Counted from the stretch's first letter, positions 31,589-43,777 are shown. The stretch is DNA of 43,964 nt from Caryophanales bacterium (GCA_902362975.1 CABIYO010000022.1:1-43964), one strand, 5' to 3'. Translations and numbers: made by a program. Notes: generated from the letters alone by a model not told the origin.

Positions 31589-33613
31589 ATGAATCGTGCA
31601 GTGAAAAACACATTGGTTTTTGGTGTGATTTTCCTAGCCTTGATCTTGTTCCTTCAATATTTGCAGAATCCGAATAGTCAGAGTGAAACGCTCTCGTATT
31701 CGAAATTCCTAGAATATGTGGAAGATGATCGAATTGAGACGGCAACCGTACAAGAAGTCCCGGGGGCTATCTCGATTACAGGCGATCTTACAGGAGATGA
31801 AGACCAACGTTATGAAACAAACATTCCAGCGAACGAAGCGGAATATGCGGATGTATTAACGCAGCTTCGAACGAATACGGATATTCAAATCGAGGAGGCC
31901 GAATCCAACAGTAGTTGGTTCAGCATCGTCTTCGCGATTTTACCGTTCATTATCATCTTCATCTTGTTCTTCTTCTTGTTGAACCAGGCGCAAGGTGGTG
32001 GCGGTGGTGGTCGTGTGATGAACTTCGGGAAATCGAAGGCGAAACTATACGACCAAGAAAAACGTCGCGTCACATTCAAAGATGTGGCTGGGGCGGACGA
32101 AGAGAAGCAAGAACTCATCGAAGTCGTTGAATTCTTGAAAGATCCTCGCAAATTCTCGAAACTCGGCGCACGTATTCCAAAAGGGGTCTTACTCGTAGGT
32201 CCTCCAGGGACAGGTAAAACACTCTTGGCTCGTGCGGTAGCCGGTGAAGCCGGTGTTCCCTTCTTCTCAATCTCAGGTTCGGACTTCGTTGAGATGTTTG
32301 TCGGGGTCGGGGCGTCACGTGTTCGTGACTTGTTCGAAACTGCGAAAAAGAATGCGCCATGTATCATCTTCATCGATGAAATTGATGCGGTCGGTCGCCA
32401 GCGCGGTGCCGGTCTCGGTGGTGGACACGATGAGCGTGAACAAACATTGAACCAACTCCTTGTTGAGATGGATGGATTCAGTGATAACGAAGGGATTATC
32501 ATGGTTGCGGCGACAAACCGTCCAGATATCCTTGATCCGGCACTCCTTCGTCCAGGTCGTTTTGACCGTCAAATTACGGTCGATCGTCCGGATGTCAAAG
32601 GGCGCGAAGAAGTATTGAAAGTCCATGCACGTAACAAGCCACTCGATTCGACGGTGGACTTGAAGTCGATTGCACAACGTACGCCTGGTTTCTCTGGGGC
32701 AGACTTAGAGAACCTCTTGAACGAAGCGGCACTCGTTGCGGCACGTTCGAACCGTACAGCTATTTCAGTTGTCGATGTGGAAGAAGCAATTGACCGTGTT
32801 ATCGCAGGTCCTTCGAAGAAGAGTCGCGTCATCTCTGAAAAAGAGCGCAACATTGTTGCATATCACGAAGCAGGTCACACAATCATCGGTCTCGAGCTTG
32901 AGAATGCGGATGAAGTACACAAAGTGACAATCGTTCCACGCGGAAACGCAGGCGGATATGTCGTCATGCTTCCGAAAGAAGATCGTTACTTCATGACAAA
33001 ACCTGAACTCGAAGACAAGATTGTCGGTCTTCTTGGTGGTCGCGTCGCTGAAGATGTTATCTTTGGAGAAGTGTCGACCGGAGCGAGCAATGACTTCCAG
33101 CGCGCTACTAGTATCGCACGTAAGATGGTCATGGATTACGGGATGAGCGATAAACTCGGACCGCTCCAGCTCGGTTCAAACCATGGCGGACAAGTCTTCC
33201 TTGGTCGCGATTTCCAGACAGAGCAGAACTACTCGGATGCGATTGCGCAAGAAATCGATTTGGAGATTCGAGACATCATCAATCGCTGTTACGCGAAAGC
33301 GAAGCAGATTTTGACAGATCGTCGTGAAGATCTCGAACTCGTTGCGAAGACGTTGCTTGATGTCGAGACGCTCGACTCGAAACAGATTCGTCATTTGATC
33401 AAGACACGCGAGTATCTCCCGCATGAGCCGGAAGAGGGCGTGGATGGATCGACGGATGCGGATGACGCAGCGAAGAAAGATGATGCAGCCGTTCAACACG
33501 GTCAAGTCGTCGATCAACCTGAAGTTGTCCAAGACAGTCAGCCGGATGTCGTACCTGAAGGCGATAAGCCAGAAGCGACACCGACAGAACGTCCGAATAA
33601 CGAATCACGTTAA
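31589..33613 (+). CDS. ftsH: ATP-dependent membrane protease FtsH
   Basis: A 674-residue AAA+ metalloprotease. Two membrane helices (about 7-25 and 110-132) flank an extracytoplasmic domain; the Walker A GPPGTGKT is near residue 204, Walker [12 protein letters not shown], the SRH with arginine fingers RPGRFDRQ, and the zinc site HEAGH at 426-430. The C-terminal ~60 residues are an acidic, proline-rich tail with DAAK, QPEVV and TPTERP. It degrades misfolded membrane and regulatory proteins. AGGAGG precedes ATG 31589; an earlier ATG in frame at 31550 lacks a site. Confidence 0.97.
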   Translation: MNRAVKNTLVFGVIFLALILFLQYLQNPNSQSETLSYSKFLEYVEDDRIETATVQEVPGAISITGDLTGDEDQRYETNIPANEAEYADVLTQLRTNTDIQIEEAESNSSWFSIVFAILPFIIIFILFFFLLNQAQGGGGGGRVMNFGKSKAKLYDQEKRRVTFKDVAGADEEKQELIEVVEFLKDPRKFSKLGARIPKGVLLVGPPGTGKTLLARAVAGEAGVPFFSISGSDFVEMFVGVGASRVRDLFETAKKNAPCIIFIDEIDAVGRQRGAGLGGGHDEREQTLNQLLVEMDGFSDNEGIIMVAATNRPDILDPALLRPGRFDRQITVDRPDVKGREEVLKVHARNKPLDSTVDLKSIAQRTPGFSGADLENLLNEAALVAARSNRTAISVVDVEEAIDRVIAGPSKKSRVISEKERNIVAYHEAGHTIIGLELENADEVHKVTIVPRGNAGGYVVMLPKEDRYFMTKPELEDKIVGLLGGRVAEDVIFGEVSTGASNDFQRATSIARKMVMDYGMSDKLGPLQLGSNHGGQVFLGRDFQTEQNYSDAIAQEIDLEIRDIINRCYAKAKQILTDRREDLELVAKTLLDVETLDSKQIRHLIKTREYLPHEPEEGVDGSTDADDAAKKDDAAVQHGQVVDQPEVVQDSQPDVVPEGDKPEATPTERPNNESR

Positions 33614-33619
33614 TGAATG

Positions 33620-33655
33620 AGACGAATGCCCTTGACGAGGCATTCGTCTTTTTTC
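33620..33655 (+). terminator. terminator after ftsH
   Basis: An 11-bp stem AGACGAATGCC/GGCATTCGTCT with an 8-base loop and six T. Confidence 0.93.
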
Positions 33656-33656
33656 G

Positions 33657-33665
33657 TGTTATAAT
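33657..33665 (+). promoter_or_regulatory. coaX promoter (extended -10)
   Basis: TGTTATAAT, an extended -10, begins two bases after the ftsH terminator. The nearest TTGACG lies in the terminator loop at an unsuitable 22-base spacing, so the -35 is weak. Confidence 0.5.
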
Positions 33666-33706
33666 TCGAGCGAACTGCAATTGACAACAAAGTGAGGAAC
33701 TATATC

Positions 33707-34471
33707 ATGATTTTAGTGATTGATGTTGGAAATACAAATATTGTTCTCGGGATGTACGATGGAGATCATCTCGTACACCATTGGCGCATCTCAACGGATC
33801 GTACAAAAACGACCGACGAGTACGGTATGCTGGTGAAATCGCTATTCGATCATTCGAACGTCTCGTTCGACCAGGTCGAAGGAATCATCTTATCTTCTGT
33901 CGTACCTCCTGTTATTTTCCCACTTGAGCAAATGTCGCAACGATACTTCAATGTACGTCCAACCGTTGTGGGACCAGGTGTGAAGACAGGGTTAGACATT
34001 CACGTCGAGAACCCTCGCGAAGTCGGGGCCGACCGAATCGTTAACGCGGTGGCTGGAATCGCCAAGTATGACGGTCCGCTCATAATTGTTGATTTTGGAA
34101 CGGCAACCACGTATTGTTACATCGATGAGAAACGTCGTTACCATGGCGGAATCATCTCGCCAGGTATCATGATTTCAGTTGAGGCACTCTATCAGCGCGC
34201 CGCGAAACTACCTCGGATTGAATTGGCGACCCCGCCGACAGTCATCGGGAAGAACACGATTCAAGCGATGCAATCGGGGACATATTATGGATATGTGGCA
34301 CAAGTGGACGGTATCGTGAACCGAATGAAGCGTGAAGTCGGTGAAGCGACTGTCATTGCAACGGGAGGGCTGGCGCGATTGATCAGTGAACATGCAGAGA
34401 CAATCGACCATGTGGATTCGTTCCTGACACTCGAAGGCCTCCGTCTCATTTACGAGCGCAATCAAAAGTAA
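33707..34471 (+). CDS. coaX: type III pantothenate kinase
   Basis: A 254-residue type III pantothenate kinase, first step of coenzyme A synthesis. It has the ASKHA-fold motifs [21 protein letters not shown] and [19 protein letters not shown] lies 8 bases before the ATG; the GTG at 33692 is part of that site. It is followed 19 bases later by hslO. Type III enzymes are not inhibited by CoA, unlike type I. Confidence 0.96.
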   Translation: MILVIDVGNTNIVLGMYDGDHLVHHWRISTDRTKTTDEYGMLVKSLFDHSNVSFDQVEGIILSSVVPPVIFPLEQMSQRYFNVRPTVVGPGVKTGLDIHVENPREVGADRIVNAVAGIAKYDGPLIIVDFGTATTYCYIDEKRRYHGGIISPGIMISVEALYQRAAKLPRIELATPPTVIGKNTIQAMQSGTYYGYVAQVDGIVNRMKREVGEATVIATGGLARLISEHAETIDHVDSFLTLEGLRLIYERNQK

Positions 34472-34490
34472 ACTAAAGGAGCTAAATCAT

Positions 34491-35420
34491 ATGATTCATA
34501 CAGAACAACAAGCACTACTCGACCAGATGAAGGATGACTATCTCGTTCGTGCCCTCGGTTTTAACGGAGAGGTTCGTGCCTTTGCTGCACGCACGACAAA
34601 AACGGTATATGAGACGCAACTTCGTCATCAAACGACACCAGTTGCTTCAGCTGCCCTCGGACGGACGATGACAATCGGCGCGATGATTGGAGCGATGCAG
34701 AAAGGTGCAGCGCGTGTCACGCTTAAGGTAGAAGGTGATGGTCCAATCGGGAAAATCATCGTGGACGCGAATACAGCGGGAGATGTTCGTGGATATGTAT
34801 CGCACCCGCGTGTCGATGGCGGTACATTCGTCAACGAACAAGGGTTGACGAAATTGAAAGTCGGCGAAGCCGTCGGAAAAGGAACCATTTCTGTCATTAA
34901 AGACTTAGGATTGAAAGACTATGTCGGCGGTTCTTCAGAGATTCAAACGGGCGAAATCAGTGAAGACTTCACGTACTACTTCGCCACATCTGAGCAAGTG
35001 CCGTCAGTCGTCGGAGCGGGTGTCCTTGTCTTACCGGAAGATGAATCGATTCTTGCTGCAGGTGGAATCATCGTCCAGTTGCTCCCGAACGCTTCTGAAG
35101 AGACGGTACAAGCGCTCGAAAAAGCACTTCAGACGTTCCCGCCCGTATCGATTTTGATTGGTGAAGAGAAAACGCCAGAAGAAATGCTTCAATTACTCCT
35201 TGGCGATAGCCTCGATGTTCTCGACACGAACCCGATTCAGTTCAACTGCCCATGCAGCCGTGAACGAATGGAAAGCGCCATTATCGGTCTCGGAAAAGAA
35301 GAGATTCGTCAGATGATTGAAGAAGATGGCGGAGCCGAAGCCGTATGCCATTTCTGTGGCGAAAAGTATCATTTCTCAGCGGAACAGTTAGAGACGATGA
35401 AAGTGCAGGCACAGGCGTAA
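34491..35420 (+). CDS. hslO: redox-regulated chaperone Hsp33
   Basis: A 309-residue Hsp33, a holdase turned on by oxidative unfolding. The redox-switch zinc site is intact: CPCS and CHFC near the C-terminus. The core includes ALGRTMTIGAMIGAM, and GDVRGYVSHPRVDG. The N-terminus has some 15 residues (MIHTEQQALLDQM) more than the Bacillus form, which starts near DYLVRAL; AAAGGAG lies 9 bases before the ATG used, while the later ATG at 34527 has none. It shares a transcript with coaX. Confidence 0.96.
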   Translation: MIHTEQQALLDQMKDDYLVRALGFNGEVRAFAARTTKTVYETQLRHQTTPVASAALGRTMTIGAMIGAMQKGAARVTLKVEGDGPIGKIIVDANTAGDVRGYVSHPRVDGGTFVNEQGLTKLKVGEAVGKGTISVIKDLGLKDYVGGSSEIQTGEISEDFTYYFATSEQVPSVVGAGVLVLPEDESILAAGGIIVQLLPNASEETVQALEKALQTFPPVSILIGEEKTPEEMLQLLLGDSLDVLDTNPIQFNCPCSRERMESAIIGLGKEEIRQMIEEDGGAEAVCHFCGEKYHFSAEQLETMKVQAQA

Positions 35421-35433
35421 GGAACGTTTCAAA

Positions 35434-35463
35434 TTGCATATTTTCAATTCGATAGGGTATGAT
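35434..35463 (+). promoter_or_regulatory. putative cysK promoter
   Basis: TTGCAT (35434-35439) and TATGAT (35458-35463) at 18 bases. The following AT-rich GATAATAATATCGG could be an operator; no clear CymR site or S-box is seen. Confidence 0.5.
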
Positions 35464-35504
35464 AATAATATCGGAATAGTCGGAATTATGAAGGAGGAAA
35501 TGCA

Positions 35505-36458
35505 ATGCGTATCGTAAACTCAGTAACAGACTTGATTGGAAAGACTCCGATTGTGAAATTGAACGGAATGACTGGACCAGAGGATGCCGACGTGTATCTG
35601 AAGCTCGAATATATGAACCCGGGATCAAGCGTCAAAGACCGGATCGCCCTCGCCATGATCGAAGCTGCTGAAAAAGATGGCATCTTGAAGCCGGGTGATA
35701 CAATCATCGAGCCAACGAGCGGAAACACGGGCATTGGTCTTGCGATGGTCAGTGCCGCAAAAGGATATAAAGCCATTCTCGTCATGCCTGAAACGATGAG
35801 CATGGAACGCCGAAACCTCCTTCGTGGATACGGGGCCGAATTGATTTTGACACCAGGACCTGAAGGGATGGGTGGAGCGATTCGACGCGCTACTGAAGAA
35901 GCAGAGAAACATGGCTACTTCCTCCCGCAACAATTCAATAACCCAGCTAACCCGAACGTCCATGAAATGACGACGGGACCTGAGATTGTAGAGGCGTTTG
36001 AAGAATCAGGACTTTCAGTCGACGCTTTGATTGCCGGAGTCGGGACGGGCGGTACAATCACCGGCGTAGGTAAAGTCCTGAAGGCGAAGTACCCGGACGT
36101 AAAAATTCTCGCCGTTGAACCGGTCGATTCACCTGTCTTATCAGGCGGGAAACCGGGGCCTCATAAGATTCAAGGGATTGGGGCTGGATTTGTTCCATCA
36201 ATCCTCGACACGGATATTTATGAAGGGGTTCTTCAAATCACGACAGAGCAAGCGTTCGAACATGCTCGTCAGGCGGCACGTACGAACGGTGTCCTCGGTG
36301 GTATCTCTTCAGGAGCTGCCATTGCTGCAGCGCTTGATACAGCGAAGCGCCTTGGTAAAGGGAAAAATGTATTGGCGATTATCCCGTCAAACGGTGAACG
36401 TTACTTGAGCACGCCGCTCTATCAGTTTGATGAAGAGTCAAACGAGAGTCGCGTATAA
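35505..36458 (+). CDS. cysK: cysteine synthase A
   Basis: A 317-residue PLP enzyme forming cysteine from O-acetylserine and sulfide. The PLP lysine is in [10 protein letters not shown] (near residue 45), the substrate loop in [12 protein letters not shown], and the phosphate-binding [10 protein letters not shown]. The C-terminal GGISSGAA is conserved. AAGGAGG lies before the ATG. It is transcribed alone and followed by a terminator. In Bacillus CysK also works as a partner of CymR; the regulation here is unknown. Confidence 0.97.
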   Translation: MRIVNSVTDLIGKTPIVKLNGMTGPEDADVYLKLEYMNPGSSVKDRIALAMIEAAEKDGILKPGDTIIEPTSGNTGIGLAMVSAAKGYKAILVMPETMSMERRNLLRGYGAELILTPGPEGMGGAIRRATEEAEKHGYFLPQQFNNPANPNVHEMTTGPEIVEAFEESGLSVDALIAGVGTGGTITGVGKVLKAKYPDVKILAVEPVDSPVLSGGKPGPHKIQGIGAGFVPSILDTDIYEGVLQITTEQAFEHARQAARTNGVLGGISSGAAIAAALDTAKRLGKGKNVLAIIPSNGERYLSTPLYQFDEESNESRV

Positions 36459-36464
36459 CATTTC

Positions 36465-36510
36465 AGGCAGTAATCGAGAGACATTCTCTTTCGATTGCTG
36501 CCTTTTCTTG
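36465..36510 (+). terminator. terminator after cysK
   Basis: GGCAG, AATCG and GAG on the left arm pair with CTC, CGATT and CTGCC on the right, with small mismatches, followed by TTTTCTT. Confidence 0.8.
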
Positions 36511-36552
36511 TGTACAATAAAAGGCATGAATGAATAGACGGAGGAATGACAT

Positions 36553-37932
36553 GTGAGATCGACTGCGTTCAGAACAAAGCGGATGACGAAAGAGAAGATG
36601 TATGAGACATACATGACGTTGACGGCGGATCAACCGTATCATGCATGGTTAGAAAGTGGGAGAGCGGGACGGTATACGATTGCGGGAATCGAGCCGTTCG
36701 GTCGCTTTCATGTAAAAGACGGTGTCGGACTCTTGCAAATGGGCGATACGACCGAAACGCTATACGGAAAGCCGCTTGAGCTCGTCAGTGACGTCCGGAA
36801 GCGATTTGAGGCCGAGCGTCCGGAAGGGGCTCCTCCTTTCTTTGGTGGCATGATCGGGTATGTCAGTTATGATGTGGCCCGGACGATTGAACGTCTCCCT
36901 CAGCAAGCGGAGGATGACTTGGCAACACCAGACGTCTCGTTTCTTCTGTTTGATGAGGTGGCGGTGTTTGATGAAGTGGATTCGACTTTGTATTTGATGG
37001 TGACAGCGGATGAGGGTGCAGAACGTAAGGCGGACCGATTGGCGGCCATGTGGAACGTCGAGTCGCATTACGCGTTCAAGCCGACAAGGCAGTCATGGGT
37101 AGAGCGATCGCGCTCCATGTCCCAGGAAGAGTTTGTTGAAGCGGTCAAACGGATTCAGTCCTATATCGTAGAAGGGGACGTGTTCCAAGTGAACTTAAGC
37201 GTTCGGCAGTCTGAACCGCTTCTCGCTGACCCGCGTCGTGTATATGATACGTTGCGACAAATGAATCCATCTCCTTATATGGGATATTTCGTGGATGACG
37301 CTTTGACGATGGTCTCTGCTTCACCAGAGTTGTTGCTTGAAAAACATGGAACCGACATTTCGACACGCCCAATCGCGGGTACGCGTCCACGTGGGAAAGA
37401 TGATGTGGAAGATTTGGAGTTAACGAACACGTTGCTTGAAAACGAGAAAGAGCGTGCAGAACACGTCATGCTCGTCGACCTCGAACGGAACGACCTTGGC
37501 AAGGTGGCGGCATATGGTAGCGTTCATGTTGATGAATTGATGGTGATTGAGAAATACTCACACGTACAACATATCGTCTCAAACGTACGGGGTACGATTC
37601 GGGATGAAGTATCAGGAGCCGAAGCGCTGGCAGCGTTGTTCCCAGGCGGCACCATCACCGGCGCCCCGAAAATTCGAACGATGGAAATCATCGAAGAACT
37701 CGAACCAGTTCGCCGGGGACTCTACACCGGTTCATATGGATGGTTAAGTTGGAATGACGACCTTGTCTTCAATATCACCATTCGAACGATGGTCGTGAAA
37801 GACGGAATCGCATACGTTCAAGCGGGAGCAGGTATTGTGATTGATTCGGATCCGGTCTCGGAATATGAAGAATCCCTGTCCAAAGCGAAGGCGCTATGGG
37901 CGGCGAAACACATGACGGAGGAAACGAGATGA
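36553..37932 (+). CDS. pabB: aminodeoxychorismate synthase component I
   Basis: A 459-residue chorismate-binding enzyme, first of the p-aminobenzoate branch to folate. It forms 4-amino-4-deoxychorismate with ammonia from PabA. Motifs: [25 protein letters not shown], and the C-terminal [19 protein letters not shown]. The presence of pabA, pabC and folP downstream favours PabB over TrpE. It starts with GTG, with GGAGGAA 6 bases before; an ATG two bases earlier is at once followed by TGA. Overlaps pabA by 4 bases. Confidence 0.95.
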   Translation: MRSTAFRTKRMTKEKMYETYMTLTADQPYHAWLESGRAGRYTIAGIEPFGRFHVKDGVGLLQMGDTTETLYGKPLELVSDVRKRFEAERPEGAPPFFGGMIGYVSYDVARTIERLPQQAEDDLATPDVSFLLFDEVAVFDEVDSTLYLMVTADEGAERKADRLAAMWNVESHYAFKPTRQSWVERSRSMSQEEFVEAVKRIQSYIVEGDVFQVNLSVRQSEPLLADPRRVYDTLRQMNPSPYMGYFVDDALTMVSASPELLLEKHGTDISTRPIAGTRPRGKDDVEDLELTNTLLENEKERAEHVMLVDLERNDLGKVAAYGSVHVDELMVIEKYSHVQHIVSNVRGTIRDEVSGAEALAALFPGGTITGAPKIRTMEIIEELEPVRRGLYTGSYGWLSWNDDLVFNITIRTMVVKDGIAYVQAGAGIVIDSDPVSEYEESLSKAKALWAAKHMTEETR

Positions 37933-38513
37933 TTGTATTGATCGACAACTATGACTCATTTACGTATAACTTGGTGCAATATTTCGGTGAACTCGGTCAG
38001 GAACTGGTCGTGTATCGAAACGATGAAGTCACGATTCAAGAGATCGAGGCGCTTGCCCCGAGTTATCTTGTTATTTCGCCGGGACCTTGCACTCCGAATG
38101 AGGCGGGAATTAGCGTTGAGGCAATCCGAGCGTTCGCAGGTCGTATCCCGATTTTAGGGGTTTGCCTCGGACATCAGGCGATTGCGCAAGCGTTCGGTGG
38201 AGAAGTCGTCCATGCGGAGCGGCTCATGCATGGAAAAACGTCGAAGATTCAACATGACGGAAAATCGATTTTCAAGGAGATTCCGCAACAGTCGGTCGTG
38301 ACCCGTTATCACTCGTTATCTGTGGAGCGTTCGTCGCTACCAGAGTGTCTAGTGGTCACTGCCGAGACGGAGACTGGAGAAATCATGGCACTCCGTCACC
38401 GAACGCTTCCGATCGAAGGGGTGCAATATCACCCTGAAGCGATTTTGACTGAGCATGGGAAGAAAATGATTCGAAACTTTATCGAGGAGTATCGTCATGT
38501 GGTATTGGCATAA
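37929..38513 (+). CDS. pabA: glutamine amidotransferase (PabA/TrpG)
   Basis: A 194-residue class I glutamine amidotransferase subunit. It has [15 protein letters not shown], the catalytic Cys in [10 protein letters not shown] and the His-Glu pair in YHPEAIL. In Bacillus this protein serves both p-aminobenzoate and anthranilate synthesis; the same is possible here, since no trp genes are in the window. The start overlaps pabB (ATGA), with GGAGG upstream. The gene overlaps pabC by 17 bases. Confidence 0.95.
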   Translation: MIVLIDNYDSFTYNLVQYFGELGQELVVYRNDEVTIQEIEALAPSYLVISPGPCTPNEAGISVEAIRAFAGRIPILGVCLGHQAIAQAFGGEVVHAERLMHGKTSKIQHDGKSIFKEIPQQSVVTRYHSLSVERSSLPECLVVTAETETGEIMALRHRTLPIEGVQYHPEAILTEHGKKMIRNFIEEYRHVVLA

Positions 38514-39315
38514 CGGAGAGTTAGTCGAATGTGAGAAGGTGTTGATTCCGGTTGAAGATCACGGTTTTTTGTATGGGATGGGCTTGTTCGAGACGTTCCG
38601 TACATATGAATTCGTCCCTTTCCTGTTCGATGCCCACTGGGAGCGCTTGATGAAGAGTCTCGATGAGCTGTGGATAGACTTCCCGTTTACGAAAGAAGAA
38701 ATCGAGACGGCGATTCAGCAACTGTGCCGTCAAAACGATGCACCCGATCTCTATATCCGCTTGAACGTATCGGCAGGAGTTGCACCACTGGGTCTCTATG
38801 CGGGGCGTTATGAGACACCGAACGTCACGTTGATCGTCAAACCGCTCTCCTCAGAAGTCGTACCACAGGAAAAGAGAGTCGAACCGATTCCGTTTCCGAG
38901 AAGTCGTCCTGAAGCGGCTTTTCGATTAAAATCGCATCATTACATGAACAATATCCTTGGGAAACGGGTCTTACAAGACCAGAGGGCTGAAGGACTATTT
39001 GCGGACGAACATGGACATGTGGTGGAAGGGCTCGTGTCGAACATCTTTTGGGTCGGTCCAGATGATAGGTTATACACGACTCCGCTCTCGAGCGGAGCAC
39101 TCGCAGGTGTGACGCGACAATGGGTGATAGACCATTTCTCTGTAGTCGAACAACCCGTGACATTTGAAGAATTGGCTGCAGCGAAAGAGATTTGGATGAC
39201 GAATTCAATCCAACAAGTCGCTCCGGTGACGCATTATGGAAAGCTGAGATACCCCGGTAAAGACGGGGTACGATTTAACGAAGTGTGGGCGAAACTCGTT
39301 CGCTCACTTGGTTAG
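38497..39315 (+). CDS. pabC: aminodeoxychorismate lyase
   Basis: A 272-residue class IV aminotransferase-fold PLP enzyme releasing p-aminobenzoate and pyruvate. The N-terminal [17 protein letters not shown] is typical; the PLP lysine lies in [12 protein letters not shown]; the C-terminal [12 protein letters not shown] is the family signature. D-amino-acid or branched-chain aminotransferases share the fold, but the operon decides for PabC. GAGGAG precedes the ATG, which lies within pabA. Confidence 0.94.
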   Translation: MWYWHNGELVECEKVLIPVEDHGFLYGMGLFETFRTYEFVPFLFDAHWERLMKSLDELWIDFPFTKEEIETAIQQLCRQNDAPDLYIRLNVSAGVAPLGLYAGRYETPNVTLIVKPLSSEVVPQEKRVEPIPFPRSRPEAAFRLKSHHYMNNILGKRVLQDQRAEGLFADEHGHVVEGLVSNIFWVGPDDRLYTTPLSSGALAGVTRQWVIDHFSVVEQPVTFEELAAAKEIWMTNSIQQVAPVTHYGKLRYPGKDGVRFNEVWAKLVRSLG

Positions 39316-39326
39316 GAGGCGGAAAC

Positions 39327-40112
39327 ATGACGAAAATCATGGGTATTTTAAACGTGACCCCGGACTCGTTTTCGGATGGGGGACGGTATACGGCAATCGA
39401 GGAGGCTGTACGACATGCGAAACAACTCGTACAAGAAGGTGCCGATGCGATTGATATCGGTGGAGAATCGACGAGACCGGGCGCAGTACTTGTTTCCGAA
39501 GAAGAAGAGATTGAACGTGTCGTCCCGATCATCCGTCGACTGACAAAAGAAATCGATGTTCCGATTTCGATTGATACGTATAAGCCGACGGTGGCGAGAG
39601 CGGCAATCGAGGCCGGTGCGACGATTATCAATGACGTATGGGGTTCGAAATGGGGAGACCGCTCGATGGCACGTGTCGCTTTCGAATATGGGGTTCCCAT
39701 CATTCTCATGCATAACCGAACAGACCGGGACTACCATCATTTCATTGAAGATGTGGTTAGCGATTTACAGGAATCCATCGAGATTGCACATGCGGCAGGC
39801 GTAAAGGATGAGCACATTTGGTTAGATCCGGGCATCGGATTTGCGAAAGACGTGACGCAAAACCTCGAACTCATGAATCATCTCGACGTGATCACACGTC
39901 TTGGGTATCCGGTTCTGCTCGGCACGTCGCGTAAGTCGTTTATCGGTCATACGCTCGATTTACCAACAGAGGAGCGTCTTGAAGGAACCATTGCGACGAC
40001 ATGTCTCGGAATCATGAAAGGGTGCGACTGGGTGCGTGTGCACGACGTCAAAGCAAACGCCCGTGCGGCGAAGATGATGGATGCGATGATTGGGGGAAAC
40101 GGACGTGGATAA
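39327..40112 (+). CDS. folP: dihydropteroate synthase
   Basis: A 261-residue DHPS, joining p-aminobenzoate to 6-hydroxymethyl-dihydropterin pyrophosphate; the target of sulfonamides (sul in Bacillus). The two signatures ILNVTPDSFSDGGRY and GGESTRPGA are present, as are DPGIGFAK and LLGTSRKSFIG. GGAGGCGG lies 5 bases before the ATG at 39327; the open frame extends into pabC. The stretch SRKSFIG is of the wild-type kind. It overlaps folB by 8 bases. Confidence 0.97.
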   Translation: MTKIMGILNVTPDSFSDGGRYTAIEEAVRHAKQLVQEGADAIDIGGESTRPGAVLVSEEEEIERVVPIIRRLTKEIDVPISIDTYKPTVARAAIEAGATIINDVWGSKWGDRSMARVAFEYGVPIILMHNRTDRDYHHFIEDVVSDLQESIEIAHAAGVKDEHIWLDPGIGFAKDVTQNLELMNHLDVITRLGYPVLLGTSRKSFIGHTLDLPTEERLEGTIATTCLGIMKGCDWVRVHDVKANARAAKMMDAMIGGNGRG

Positions 40113-40470
40113 AATATTTGTGAACGGGATGCGTTTTTACGGTTATCATGGGATGTTTGCAGAAGAAAACCGTCTCGGTCAACGGTTTCACGTGGATTTA
40201 ATGTGTGAACTAGATCTCACTCCTGCGGGACGTTCGGATGACTTAAACAATGGGGTCAGCTATGCCGGCTTGTATCAATTGACGGAAGATATTGTGACGG
40301 GAGAACCGGTCAATTTGTTAGAAACACTCGGAGAACGCATCACGACAGCCGTGTTGGCGCATAGTGAGTTGATTCAACGTGTGACGGTTAAAGTGATTAA
40401 ACCGGACCCACCCATCCCGGGACACTATGATTCAGTAGCAATTGAGATGACAAGGGGACGGACGTCATGA
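40105..40470 (+). CDS. folB: dihydroneopterin aldolase
   Basis: A 121-residue folate-pathway aldolase giving 6-hydroxymethyl-dihydropterin. It has FYGYHGMFAEENRLGQRF and the C-terminal VKVIKPDPPIPGHYDSVAIE, with the catalytic lysine in KPDPPI. I chose GTG at 40105: GGGGG lies 8 bases upstream, and the start VDKIFV matches the Bacillus enzyme. It overlaps folP by 8 bases and folK by 4. Confidence 0.95.
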   Translation: MDKIFVNGMRFYGYHGMFAEENRLGQRFHVDLMCELDLTPAGRSDDLNNGVSYAGLYQLTEDIVTGEPVNLLETLGERITTAVLAHSELIQRVTVKVIKPDPPIPGHYDSVAIEMTRGRTS

Positions 40471-40964
40471 TTTATATTGCATTAGGCGCGAACATCGGGG
40501 AGCGGGCTGCGCAATTGTCTGTGGCAATCGATGAGATGGAGCGAGCAGGTCTCCACGTCACGAAACAGTCGTCGGTCTATGAGACGGCTCCTGTCGGATA
40601 TACAGAGCAACCTTCGTTTTTTAATATGGTGGTCGAAGTCGAGAGTCGCCAATCCTCGGACGAACTGCTCAACACGCTTCAACAGATCGAACAACGATTA
40701 GGACGGGAACGTCTATTTAAGAACGGACCGCGTACCATCGACCTTGACATCCTCTTTTATAATGGGGAAGATATACAATCAGAACACTTAACGGTTCCGC
40801 ATCCGCGCATGCAGGAACGTGCATTTGTTCTCGCCCCGTTAGCGGAGATCGCGCCAAAACTCGTCGTTCGAGGACGGACGGTCGCCTCTTGGCTTGAAGG
40901 GTTACCGAGGACGGACCGCCAAGATGTCGTCCGATTACAGTTGCTTACGAATTTGGTGAAATGA
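40467..40964 (+). CDS. folK: HPPK, 6-hydroxymethyl-7,8-dihydropterin pyrophosphokinase
   Basis: A 165-residue HPPK, supplying the pyrophosphorylated pterin for folP. It shows ALGANIGER, PSFFNMVVEVE, the signature GPRTIDLDILFYNG and HPRMQERAFVLAPLAEIAP. The ATG overlaps the folB stop (ATGA). In B. subtilis a small HTH gene (yazB) comes next; here dusB follows after 13 bases. Confidence 0.96.
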   Translation: MIYIALGANIGERAAQLSVAIDEMERAGLHVTKQSSVYETAPVGYTEQPSFFNMVVEVESRQSSDELLNTLQQIEQRLGRERLFKNGPRTIDLDILFYNGEDIQSEHLTVPHPRMQERAFVLAPLAEIAPKLVVRGRTVASWLEGLPRTDRQDVVRLQLLTNLVK

Positions 40965-40977
40965 AGGATGTGTTGTC

Positions 40978-41973
40978 TTGACAGGCTTTAAGATTGGAAA
41001 CATAGATATTAAAAACCGTGCAGTCCTCGCGCCGATGGCCGGCGTGACCAATCCCGCTTTCCGTTTGATTGCAAAAGAGTTCGGAGCGGGGCTCGTCTGT
41101 GCCGAGATGGTTAGTGATAAAGGTATCCTGCTCGAGAATGCTCGGACGATGCGCATGCTATACGTCGATGAACGAGAGAAACCGCTCAGTTTACAAATCT
41201 TCGGCGGTTCGAAAGATACACTCGTCAGAGCGGCGCAGTACGTCGACCAAAACACCAATGCGGATATCATTGATATCAACATGGGTTGTCCCGTACCGAA
41301 AGTGACGAAGTGTGACGCTGGGGCGAAGTGGTTACTCGACCCGGATAAAGTGTATGAGATGGTGAATGCCGTCACGAATGTCGTCGAAAAACCGGTCACG
41401 GTGAAGATGCGACTTGGTTGGGATGACGAGCATATCTTTATTTTGGATAATGTGAAGGCGGCTCAGACGGGTAGAGCGGCAGCGATTGCCATTCACGGAC
41501 GTACACGGGCCCAACAATATGAAGGAACTGCGAATTGGGACTGGATTGGCGAGGCGAAGAAAGTAGCGACTGTCCCGATTATCGGGAACGGGGATATCGC
41601 AACCCCGCAGGATGCGAAACGTGTGATTGACCAATATGGTGTGGATGCCGTCATGATTGGACGCGCTGCACTCGGGAATCCGTGGATGCTTTATCAAACG
41701 GTCCAGTACCTCGAAACAGGGGAACTCCCTCCGGAACCAGAGGCGCGTGAGAAAATCGATATTTGCATGCTTCATCTCGACCGGTTGAGTGCAATCAAAG
41801 GTGAGCTGACAGCCGTACGCGAAATGCGTCAACATGCGGCTTGGTATTTGAAAGGGTTGAAAGGCAGTGGTCCGATTCGCAAACAAATCAATGAAACGGA
41901 ATCGCGCGAGGCGTTCGCGGCGGTCCTTTATGGATTTGTGGACCAACTCGAACGACAACTGTCAGAAGTGTGA
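40978..41973 (+). CDS. dusB: tRNA-dihydrouridine synthase
   Basis: A 331-residue flavoenzyme reducing uridines in the tRNA D-loop. Motifs: LAPMAGVTNPAFRLI, NMGCPVPKVTK with the catalytic cysteine in MGCP, RLGWDDEH and GNGDIATPQDA, then MIGRAALGNPWML. It starts with TTG after AAGGATG at a distance of about 9 bases; no ATG or GTG is available in frame. The N-terminal TGFKIGNIDIKNR matches the family. It ends the folate transcript. Confidence 0.95.
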   Translation: MTGFKIGNIDIKNRAVLAPMAGVTNPAFRLIAKEFGAGLVCAEMVSDKGILLENARTMRMLYVDEREKPLSLQIFGGSKDTLVRAAQYVDQNTNADIIDINMGCPVPKVTKCDAGAKWLLDPDKVYEMVNAVTNVVEKPVTVKMRLGWDDEHIFILDNVKAAQTGRAAAIAIHGRTRAQQYEGTANWDWIGEAKKVATVPIIGNGDIATPQDAKRVIDQYGVDAVMIGRAALGNPWMLYQTVQYLETGELPPEPEAREKIDICMLHLDRLSAIKGELTAVREMRQHAAWYLKGLKGSGPIRKQINETESREAFAAVLYGFVDQLERQLSEV

Positions 41974-42051
41974 ACTAGTGAAAAGAACTAATTTATGGTA
42001 AGCTTGTTTGGCGAAAAAGTGCACCACAACGAATGAACGGCTTCGGCTGTG

Positions 42052-43612
<1,561 letters not shown>

Positions 43613-43623
43613 TCAATTAAATG

Positions 43624-43663
43624 GTCGGATCATCCGTTAGTATGATCCGGCTTCTTTATTTTT
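43624..43663 (+). terminator. terminator after lysS
   Basis: A 10-bp stem (GTCGGATCAT/ATGATCCGGC, one G-T pair) with an 8-base loop, followed by TTCTTTATTTTT. Confidence 0.85.
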
Positions 43664-43748
43664 GTTGTCTCGAAACGCATGCGTAAGCCGTTAAACAGAA
43701 GGGATACTAAAGATAAAAAAATTTTTCAAAAAACTTTTACAAAAACCC

Positions 43749-43777
43749 TTGCGTTAATTAGAGGTGTGCGGTAAAGT
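43749..43777 (+). promoter_or_regulatory. rRNA operon promoter P1
   Basis: TTGCGT (43749-43754), 17 bases, TAAAGT (43772-43777), preceded by a very A/T-rich stretch (43707-43746) that could act as an UP element. Confidence 0.6.

Noticed and set aside
31885..32502. 205-codon minus-strand ORF opposite ftsH
   Set aside because: Shadow of ftsH, rich in Pro and Ser, without RBS or family features.
33681..33686. TTGACA before coaX as a -35
   Set aside because: The matching -10 would fall on the coaX start codon.
41332..41958. 208-codon minus-strand ORF opposite dusB
   Set aside because: Lies wholly within dusB, which is clearly coding; no independent signals.
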